The notes beneath the pieces are model-generated. The model ran no database searches. It was not told the origin of the DNA and worked only from the letters and a program-made list of their open reading frames with translations. Shown here one piece after another: positions 1-5,224 of a stretch of 9,502 nucleotides of DNA; position 1 is the stretch's first letter; each line of letters opens with the position of its first letter. The translations under genes were made by a program, and so were the position numbers. Location: positions 1 to 9,502 of the forward strand of contig JAABRN010000462.1 in NCBI GenBank assembly GCA_011390855.1, given 5' to 3'. This DNA is from Hydrogenophaga sp. Lineage in GTDB: Bacteria; Pseudomonadota; Gammaproteobacteria; Burkholderiales; Burkholderiaceae_C.

Positions 1-38
1 AATGTAGCACGCAGCTCGAAATCAGGCAAATGGCGAGC

Positions 39-111
39 CGCCGGGCCGCCCCAAGCAAGGCCAGCCCCCGCGGGGGGGCAGCGACCCGCGCAGCGGTGGA
101 GCGTGGGGGCA
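39..111. repeat. GC-rich palindromic intergenic repeat, copy 1
   Basis: This 73-bp unit recurs almost identically at 123-194. The visible difference is one extra G in the G-run here (seven at 72-78 against six at 156-161). It contains the perfect palindrome CCCCCGCGGGGG at 65-76, which can form a very stable hairpin, and ends in a G-rich GTGGGGGC. It lies just beyond the 3' end of the AraC-type gene. From memory, similar elements are scattered between genes in Comamonadaceae genomes; I could not search for this. It may act in transcription termination or as a REP/BIME-like element. Positions 1-38 upstream show nothing I can assign. Confidence 0.85.
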
Positions 112-122
112 ACAGGCCTTAG

Positions 123-194
123 CGCCGGGCCGCCCCAAGCAAGGCCAGCCCCCGCGGGGGGCAGCGACCCGCGCAGCGGTGGAGCGTGGGGGCA
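123..194. repeat. GC-rich palindromic intergenic repeat, copy 2
   Basis: Second copy of the unit at 39-111, in the same orientation after an 11-bp spacer (112-122). It contains the same palindrome CCCCCGCGGGGG at 149-160. The copy ends six bases before the stop codon of the minus-strand regulator gene at 200-202, so a transcript of that gene would run directly into both hairpins. This fits a role in 3'-end formation or mRNA stabilisation, although neither copy has a T-tract typical of intrinsic terminators. Confidence 0.85.
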
Positions 195-199
195 TCCAT

Positions 200-1063
200 C
201 TATTGATCGGTTTGCTGGCTCCAGCGCGTAGGTGGGTGGCCCACTGCTGCCTTGAACATGGCGCTGAAAGCACTGTCGCTGGCGTATCCGGTGGCGGTAG
301 CGACCTGGTTGACAGACGCGCCGCGTGCCAGCAATGGCAGTGCGTGGGCCAGCACCACTTGCTGACGCCATTCCTGGTAGGTGGTGCCCAGCTCTTCTCG
401 AAACAGCCGTGCCATCGTGCGTTCGCTGGCCCCTGCATTGGCGGCCCATTGCGCCAGCGTGGCGCGCTCCCCTGGTGCGCGCAGCACGGCCTCGCACAGT
501 GCTCTCAGGCGCTTGTCTTGCGGTAGTGGTACGCCCAGTTGCTGTGTGTCCGCATGGGCCAGTTCGTCCAGAACAAGTCTGGTCAGCAACTGTTCTCGGG
601 CCGGCTCGGCGGCGCGGCGGCTGTCTGCGTCCATGGCCTGCACCAGCTCGCGCAACAAGGGGGAAACGCGGATCATGCGGCACGACGGCCCGGCACCTGG
701 CTGCGCGTCAGAGTGGATGTACAGCGTGCGCAGTTCAGCCGCTTCTCGAACCGAGACTGCGTGCCGGGTATTTGGCGGGATCCACACCGCGCGCGAAGGT
801 GGAACGATAAAGGTCACGGCCTGAAGACCGACTTCCTCTGGTGTGACCATGACCTGCACGATGCCAGTGGCGCAGTACGCCAGCTGACCCCAGGCGTGCC
901 GATGGGGTTCAAAGTGGGTGTCGGCGCTCAGCGCCCGTGCCCGAACCCGAACCGGTCTGGCCTCGTCCGGGGTGAAGGGGTCTGTATCGCCCAGTGGCGT
1001 TGGCTTGGGGCGCCGCAGTGCGGTGATGGGTTGAGGCAAGGGTCGTGAGATCTTGGAAACCAT
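200..1063 (-). CDS. AraC-family transcriptional regulator with cupin-like sensor domain
   Basis: A 287-residue DNA-binding regulator. The N-terminal half (about 45-135) looks like the cupin-type ligand-binding domain of AraC proteins, with HxHxWGQLAYCATG at 54-67, a VPPSRAVWIPP segment at 88-97 and TRHAV at 99-103. The C-terminal domain holds the expected two helix-turn-helix units, at about 201-225 (LAQWAANAGASERTMARLF) and 249-276 (VNQVATATGYASDSAFSAMF followed by the usual GHPP turn). Length and domain order are complete. The start at 1063 is preferred because the cupin begins about 45 residues in. No Shine-Dalgarno is visible, but a GGTATACC element lies 10 nt upstream. It is divergent from the MFS gene at 1140, an arrangement in which AraC regulators often control the neighbouring transporter and themselves, as with E. 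coli NimR and NimT. The ligand cannot be told from sequence. Confidence 0.93.
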   Translation of the reverse strand: MVSKISRPLPQPITALRRPKPTPLGDTDPFTPDEARPVRVRARALSADTHFEPHRHAWGQLAYCATGIVQVMVTPEEVGLQAVTFIVPPSRAVWIPPNTRHAVSVREAAELRTLYIHSDAQPGAGPSCRMIRVSPLLRELVQAMDADSRRAAEPAREQLLTRLVLDELAHADTQQLGVPLPQDKRLRALCEAVLRAPGERATLAQWAANAGASERTMARLFREELGTTYQEWRQQVVLAHALPLLARGASVNQVATATGYASDSAFSAMFKAAVGHPPTRWSQQTDQ

Positions 1064-1072
1064 GTGGTTTGG

Positions 1073-1082
1073 CGGTATACCG
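1073..1082. promoter_or_regulatory. perfect 10-bp palindrome, candidate operator
   Basis: CGGTATACCG is a perfect dyad. The flanks extend it imperfectly (TTT on the left and AAA on the right, nearly symmetric). It sits inside the only non-coding stretch between regulator and transporter and covers the presumed -10 of the regulator gene. AraC proteins more often bind direct repeats, so another factor or chance remains possible. Confidence 0.35.
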
Positions 1083-1104
1083 ACGAAACATGTCAGATCG
1101 TCGC

Positions 1105-1117
1105 GATTCGGCGAATC
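1105..1117. promoter_or_regulatory. inverted repeat GATTC-N3-GAATC, candidate operator
   Basis: A 5-3-5 inverted repeat immediately upstream of the putative -10 (1128-1133) of the MFS gene, around the position a -35 element would take. An activator bound here could substitute for the missing -35. The repeat is short and may be chance. Confidence 0.25.
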
Positions 1118-1139
1118 AGGCCGAGTCTACGATCTCGCC

Positions 1140-2393
1140 ATGTCTTCATCAAGCACATCTGACGCTCTCTCAGGGAGTCGCCAGGTACCCCTTCGCCAAG
1201 ACGCCGGCCTGATCGGGCTGGTGGGGCTCGCCCACATGATCAGTCACTTCAGCCAATTGTTGCTGGCGCCACTGTTTCCCTGGTTGAAAGACGCGTTTGA
1301 TGTCAGCTATGCCGAGCTGGGCTTCCTGATGACGGTCTTTTTTGTCACATCCTGCGCCGTGCAGACCGCATCCGGTTTTGTCGTTGACCGCCTCGGGCCT
1401 CGCCCGGTCCTGTTTGCGGGAATTGCACTGCTTGGGGTGGCAGCCTTTGGCTTCGCTGCAAGCACCAGCTACGCCATGCTGGCTGCTTTTGCAGTGGTGG
1501 CTGGCGTGGGAAACGGGGTGTTCCATCCGGTGGACTACACCTTGCTGAATCGCAAGGTCAGTGCCCTGCGGCTGGGGCATGCCTACAGCGTGCATGGCAT
1601 CACCGGCAACCTGGGCTGGGCGCTGGCGCCGGCGATGCTGGTGCCCATTGCCCTCGCGTATTCCTGGCGCGCAGCGCTGGTGAGCGCCGGGGTGCTGGTT
1701 TGGGTGGTGCTCGCGGTGCTGTGGTTGCAGCGTGAACGTTTGAATCTGCCGGCCGCGCCGCAGCCCGGTCGCAGCGCAGTGGGTCAAGCCGCTGCTGAGA
1801 GTTCGCTGGCATTTCTGCGTATCCCGGCGGTGTGGATGTGCTTCGCCTTCTTCTTTCTCTTCGCCATGTCACTCAGCGTGGTGCAGGCGTTCGCCCCGGA
1901 AGCCGCGAGACAGTTGCACGACGTTCCCATGTCTCTGGTGGCGGTCTGCCTCACCACCTACATGCTTTGCGCGGCGGGGGGAATGGTCCTGGGCGGTTTT
2001 CTGGTATCAGATCCCTCTCGCTGCGAACGGGTGGTGGGGGTGGGCTTCGGCATAGCGGCCAGCATTGCACTGCTGCTCGCGCTGGGTGATTTGCCGGCGA
2101 TGGCGGTGCCCGTGCTGTTTGGTGCCATGGGTTTCGCTGCCGGCATTGCCGGGCCTTCACGTGATTTGCTGGTCAAACGGTCCACGCCCGAGAACGCCAC
2201 AGGCCGCGTTTATGGTGTGGTTTATTCTGGGTTGGACATCGGCCAGGCCATCTCGCCCCTGATCTTTGGCCTGATGATGGACCAAGGGCTCTACAGCGGC
2301 GTGCTGATCGGGTTGGCGATGGTTCAGGGGGTCTTGATCGTGAGCGCATTCAACGTGCGGCGCGTCAGGCGCACTGCGCTTGCCGTGACCTGA
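1140..2393 (+). CDS. MFS transporter, fosmidomycin-resistance-like subgroup
   Basis: A 417-residue integral inner-membrane protein with about twelve hydrophobic segments and no cleavable signal peptide. The family moves small solutes by proton-coupled export or uptake. TM1 carries HxxxH (H32, H36). MFS motif A, GFVVDRLGPRPVL, spans 79-91 in the TM2-TM3 loop. GNGVFHPVDYTLLN at 124-137 resembles the FHP-A/D signature of fosmidomycin-resistance-like carriers. A polar loop (about 198-220) separates the six-helix halves. The frame stays open back to an ATG at 1053, but that start would overlap the divergent regulator gene and add a non-membrane stretch, so 1140 is preferred. No Shine-Dalgarno is seen, and TACGAT at 1128-1133 suggests a near-leaderless mRNA. 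The neighbouring AraC protein probably controls it. The substrate is unknown, and a drug or metabolite exporter is a guess. Confidence 0.9.
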   Translation: MSSSSTSDALSGSRQVPLRQDAGLIGLVGLAHMISHFSQLLLAPLFPWLKDAFDVSYAELGFLMTVFFVTSCAVQTASGFVVDRLGPRPVLFAGIALLGVAAFGFAASTSYAMLAAFAVVAGVGNGVFHPVDYTLLNRKVSALRLGHAYSVHGITGNLGWALAPAMLVPIALAYSWRAALVSAGVLVWVVLAVLWLQRERLNLPAAPQPGRSAVGQAAAESSLAFLRIPAVWMCFAFFFLFAMSLSVVQAFAPEAARQLHDVPMSLVAVCLTTYMLCAAGGMVLGGFLVSDPSRCERVVGVGFGIAASIALLLALGDLPAMAVPVLFGAMGFAAGIAGPSRDLLVKRSTPENATGRVYGVVYSGLDIGQAISPLIFGLMMDQGLYSGVLIGLAMVQGVLIVSAFNVRRVRRTALAVT

Positions 2394-2414
2394 GTAGGTC
2401 ACAAGCCATCGGCG

Positions 2415-2428
2415 CAGCCGCCGGGCTG
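2415..2428 (+). terminator. weak stem-loop after MFS gene, possible terminator
   Basis: CAGCC-N4-GGCTG forms a 5-bp stem 21 bases past the MFS stop codon, followed by a short T run (GAGGTCTTT). It is weak for an intrinsic terminator. CAGCCGC (2415-2421) can alternatively pair with GCGGCTG at 2448-2454 with a 26-nt loop. Confidence 0.25.
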
Positions 2429-2447
2429 AGGTCTTTCGATTGAACTT

Positions 2448-2497
2448 GCGGCTGAGTCCATCGTGTCGCGGCTGATATTTTTCCTGAGGTGCGGCTG
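2448..2497 (+). repeat. GCGGCTG heptamer repeated upstream of the first DUF1631 gene
   Basis: GCGGCTG occurs at 2448-2454, 2468-2474 and 2491-2497, at spacings of 20 and 23 bp, close to two helical turns. A near copy (GCGGCTT) is at 2522-2528 and an inverted copy at 2415-2421. All lie within the 177-bp gap before the gene at 2571 and most are upstream of its presumed -10. They could be binding sites for a regulator, but the motif is short and GC-rich. Confidence 0.3.
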
Positions 2498-2512
2498 CTC
2501 CAGCTTCGAGAA

Positions 2513-2544
2513 GGTATAACTGCGGCTTGTCCACCCTTCGATCG
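2513..2544 (+). promoter_or_regulatory. promoter-like element and leader of first DUF1631 gene
   Basis: TATAAC at 2515-2520 is a good -10-like hexamer about 50 nt before the ATG at 2571. No clear -35 lies 16-18 bp upstream. The 32 bases starting GGTATAA align without gaps to the equivalent element at 5178-5209 before the second DUF1631 gene (18 of 32 identical by hand count), both ending in ATCG. This suggests a promoter inherited with the gene duplication. Confidence 0.45.
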
Positions 2545-2570
2545 CCCGGCAGACTCCCGCAGACCGACCA

Positions 2571-5027
2571 ATGACGGCGCCCCCTCGATTGCTCCAGAAG
2601 TGTTTCCAACAGGCACTCACAGAAGCCCCTGAGATGCTGAGCCGCTGCATGGAGTCGGCCATTGCCGACCTGCAGGCTGCCGAGAACCAGGGTACGGACA
2701 TGGCCATGAGGGATCGCGTGGCCCGGGCATGGTGGCTGATGCTGCAGAACAAGGCCCACTGGTTGCAAGCTTACCCCCAACGCTTGCGCGAAGCCTTCGA
2801 CGGAGCCCCTGGCGATACCCAGTTTTCTCGCCCCTCCACATTGTCCGAGTCGGTCATGCTTTCACTGGTGGACGAGGACGCCGTGAACGAATCGCTGGAG
2901 TCGGCGCGCTTGCTGCAAAGCATTCAGCCCGCAGTCGAGCAGGAACTGGCGGTACTTGATGCACTGATGAGTTCGGTGATCGGGCAGGGTACCGTCCGCG
3001 CAGAATTGAATCCCTTGCGTCCCACGGTCTTCGTGCGTGTGTTGCGAGATCTGATGTCAAGCGATGAGCCCGATTCCGAAATCAGGGGTTTGTGGCTCCG
3101 CCACATGGGGCGGCCGTTGGGCCGTGAGCTCAAGAAGATTTACGAGAACCTGGCCGGGATGCTGCAGCGGGCCAACGTGAGGGAGGCGGGCTACCGCGTT
3201 CGTCTGGCGCCTGAAGGCAGCAAGAGCATGCGCGCCCCAGGTGGGCAAGGGGGCTCGCAATGGGGGCAGCTGAGCGAGCAAGACGGGGCGGGCACACGTC
3301 AGTCGGGCGCGGCGCCTCTGGAATACCCCTCGCACGATCTCCCCCCCATGCCGCACCTGGGGCGCCTGCATTCGGGCGTGCAGCACCGCGTGTTTCATGA
3401 CTTTCTCGAGCACGGTCACAGCCGCTACGAACAACCCCTTGAGGGCGGCTACTACCAGCAGGTGCAGCGCGAACTGCAGGAAGTGGAGCGGTCAGCCCCC
3501 ATAGAGCCGATCGACGAGCAGGTGGTGCAGCAGCAACGCACCCAGTACCGTGATGTCACGGCGGTGGACCGACCAGCTCGCGAAGTCGGCATTGGCAGCG
3601 AGCTCAGCCCCAATGACTGGGGCGACTATGCCGCCGCGCATGAGCGGTCGCGGCTCCTCTTGCAGCTCAAGCAGAAGGCACAGAAAGTCAGCCAGGCTGT
3701 GGGCCTTGACGTGGTGCGCACACTGGTCAACCAGGTGGCCAGCGACCCGCTTCTGCTGGCGCCGGTGCGAGAAGCCGTGGTGGCCCTGGAGCCTGCACTG
3801 TTGCGCCAGGCCATGGCCAACCCCCGGTTCTTCAGTGAGGACGAGCATCCGGCAAGGCGACTGATCGAAAGCGTTGCCCAGCGCAGCTTCAAGTACAACG
3901 ACGAGTTCGCGAGCGAATTCGACCAATTCTTCCAGCCGGTACAGCAGGCTTTTCGCGAGCTCAATGCCTCGGAACAGGCCGACTCGACTGCGTTTGCAGA
4001 CATCCTCGACAACCTGGAGGAGACCTGGCAGGCGCAAGACCAGACCGACCTGCAACAGCAGGACCAGGGTTTGCAGTCGGTTCGCTACGCAGAAGAGCGC
4101 CAGGCACTGGCCGACCAGATCGCCTGGGACCTCAGCCAACGCCCCGATATCGACCATGCGCCGGGCGTGATTCTCGACTTCCTCTATGGCCCCTGGTCGC
4201 TGGTGATCGCCTCGGCCCAGCTCGGCAACCAGACCCAGCACCACGATCCAGGTGGTTACAAGAAAACCGTCTCCAACCTGTTGTGGAGCGTCAAAAAAGA
4301 GGTGACCCTGAAGCGGCCAGCCAAGCTTTTCGAGATCATTCCCGACATGCTCGGAACCCTTCATTCGGGCCTGGACATGCTGGGCCAGACCCGTGAAGAA
4401 ACCAAGCCCTTCTTCGACGCCCTGATGCGTCTGCACGAGCCGGTGCTGGGTCTGCGCCGGGCACGTTCGCGCAACGACGCCAGCTTGTCGGATCCGGTGC
4501 CTCTGGAAGGGTCGTCCATGTCGATGGACCTCGACGAGACCTTGCCTGCCACGCCTGAACAGCGCAAACCCCGGCAATCGGGTCAGCCCTGGCTGGGACG
4601 GCGCGAACTGGATGCTGCAGGGTTCGAGGACACCTTGCCAACCGACTACGCCGACCTTGTTGAAAGCCAGGTCGCCGCCCAGGCCCACCAGGCAGACGAG
4701 CAAGCCATGCTGGATGCCACCAGAAGTGACACTCCGGAGGCGATCGATCCTGCGGCGGTGCTGGCCGGGCTGCGCGAAGGTGACTGGGTGGATCTGAATT
4801 CCCGCCGCGAGTGGCTGCGGGCCCAGTTGATCTGGGCGAGCAGCAAAGGCACGCTGTTCATGTTTGTCAGCCGGGGCGGCCGGCCACACTCCATGACCAA
4901 GCGCAGTTGTGAGCGCCTGATCGTCAATCGCCTGCTGCGCCCCATCGAGTCGCGCGGCGTGGTGCAAAAGGCCATCACGGCCATGGCCCGAGACGCTGCC
5001 CCTTCTTCAGCACCTGAACCTGCCTGA
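2571..5027 (+). CDS. DUF1631 family protein, first of a tandem pair
   Basis: An 818-residue, probably cytoplasmic protein with no signal peptide or membrane segment. The family (Pfam DUF1631) has no established biochemical activity; 'thymidine phosphorylase' labels sometimes seen on relatives have no support here. The N-terminal region (1-210) is helix-rich with AWWLMLQNKA near 50-60. Residues about 215-335 are Gly/Gln-rich and poorly conserved with the paralogue. The core follows: 379-446 (VNQVA, LLLAPVREAV, PRFFSEDEHPARRL, SFKYNDEF) matches the typical HPARxL signature and is 55/68 identical to the neighbour. EETKPFFDALMRLHEPVLG begins at 609. A conserved Ser/acidic linker begins PLEGSSMSM at 644. 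The C-terminal 730-805 looks like a small beta-barrel, PilZ- or SH3-like, with R746-x3-R750 and VSRGG at 766-770. The ATG at 2571 matches the paralogue's N-terminus, and no Shine-Dalgarno is visible. Confidence 0.9.
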   Translation: MTAPPRLLQKCFQQALTEAPEMLSRCMESAIADLQAAENQGTDMAMRDRVARAWWLMLQNKAHWLQAYPQRLREAFDGAPGDTQFSRPSTLSESVMLSLVDEDAVNESLESARLLQSIQPAVEQELAVLDALMSSVIGQGTVRAELNPLRPTVFVRVLRDLMSSDEPDSEIRGLWLRHMGRPLGRELKKIYENLAGMLQRANVREAGYRVRLAPEGSKSMRAPGGQGGSQWGQLSEQDGAGTRQSGAAPLEYPSHDLPPMPHLGRLHSGVQHRVFHDFLEHGHSRYEQPLEGGYYQQVQRELQEVERSAPIEPIDEQVVQQQRTQYRDVTAVDRPAREVGIGSELSPNDWGDYAAAHERSRLLLQLKQKAQKVSQAVGLDVVRTLVNQVASDPLLLAPVREAVVALEPALLRQAMANPRFFSEDEHPARRLIESVAQRSFKYNDEFASEFDQFFQPVQQAFRELNASEQADSTAFADILDNLEETWQAQDQTDLQQQDQGLQSVRYAEERQALADQIAWDLSQRPDIDHAPGVILDFLYGPWSLVIASAQLGNQTQHHDPGGYKKTVSNLLWSVKKEVTLKRPAKLFEIIPDMLGTLHSGLDMLGQTREETKPFFDALMRLHEPVLGLRRARSRNDASLSDPVPLEGSSMSMDLDETLPATPEQRKPRQSGQPWLGRRELDAAGFEDTLPTDYADLVESQVAAQAHQADEQAMLDATRSDTPEAIDPAAVLAGLREGDWVDLNSRREWLRAQLIWASSKGTLFMFVSRGGRPHSMTKRSCERLIVNRLLRPIESRGVVQKAITAMARDAAPSSAPEPA

Positions 5028-5028
5028 T

Positions 5029-5096
5029 CGCCGGTAGCGAACCAGCGCTACACATCAAGAGGCACTGTCAGCCCCCGACAATTGACCGCCGGTAGC
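5029..5096 (+). repeat. 10-bp direct repeat in the gap between the DUF1631 genes
   Basis: CGCCGGTAGC occurs at 5029-5038, directly after the stop of the first DUF1631 gene, and again at 5087-5096. The first copy overlaps the left arm of the hairpin at 5034-5051. The rest of the 197-bp gap shows no open reading frame of note. The function is unknown and the repeat may be chance. Confidence 0.35.
5034..5051 (+). terminator. stem-loop after first DUF1631 gene
   Basis: GTAGCG-N6-CGCTAC is a perfect 6-bp stem with a 6-nt loop, beginning 6 nt past the stop codon at 5025-5027. There is no following T-tract, so it is at best a weak or Rho-assisted terminator or an mRNA-stabilising hairpin. Confidence 0.35.
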
Positions 5097-5177
5097 TCAG
5101 GAGCCGCCGTCTGGAAGCTTGGGTGCTCAGGGATTGCCCGCATGACCGACAACCCTGATGAAGCTGCCCGAATCCCG

Positions 5178-5209
5178 GGTATAAATTCGCACCCGCTACC
5201 TCCGCATCG
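5178..5209 (+). promoter_or_regulatory. promoter-like element and leader of second DUF1631 gene
   Basis: TATAAA at 5180-5185 is a -10-like hexamer about 39 nt before the ATG at 5225, with no convincing -35. It aligns without gaps to 2513-2544 before the first paralogue. A separate promoter here would let the two paralogues be expressed independently, despite lying in the same direction 197 bp apart. Confidence 0.45.
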
Positions 5210-5224
5210 AGCCTGTTTTTCGCC

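Larger units (their letters stand above)
1064..1139. promoter_or_regulatory. divergent promoter region between AraC regulator and MFS transporter
   Basis: This 76-bp gap must hold both promoters. The perfect palindrome CGGTATACCG (1073-1082) overlaps a -10-like TATACC read on the minus strand, 10 nt from the regulator start, so a factor bound there could autoregulate. A second inverted repeat, GATTC-GGC-GAATC (1105-1117), lies closer to the transporter. On the plus strand TACGAT (1128-1133) is a plausible -10 only 6 nt before the transporter ATG. I see no good -35 hexamer for either direction, which would suit an activator-dependent promoter. Promoter and operator assignments are inferences. 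Confidence 0.5.

Noticed and set aside
1..200. Possible CRISPR-like array from repeated units
   Set aside because: There are only two units, the spacer is 11 bp, the units are over 70 bp long and no cas gene is present.
22..526. Open frames on both strands over the first 500 bases
   Set aside because: They translate the palindromic repeats and the 3' part of the AraC gene into low-complexity protein with no domain.
1053..1139. N-terminal extension of the MFS protein to an ATG at 1053
   Set aside because: It would overlap the divergent regulator gene, consume the only promoter space and add 29 residues unlike MFS N-termini.
3492..4967. 491-codon open frame on the minus strand opposite the first DUF1631 gene
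   Set aside because: The corresponding antisense frame in the paralogue is broken into smaller pieces, while the sense protein is conserved throughout.
5087..5140. tRNA-like stretch GGTAGCTCAGGAGCC, resembling a D-arm
   Set aside because: No T-arm (GGTTCGA-type) sequence, anticodon arm or acceptor stem follows at the right distance.
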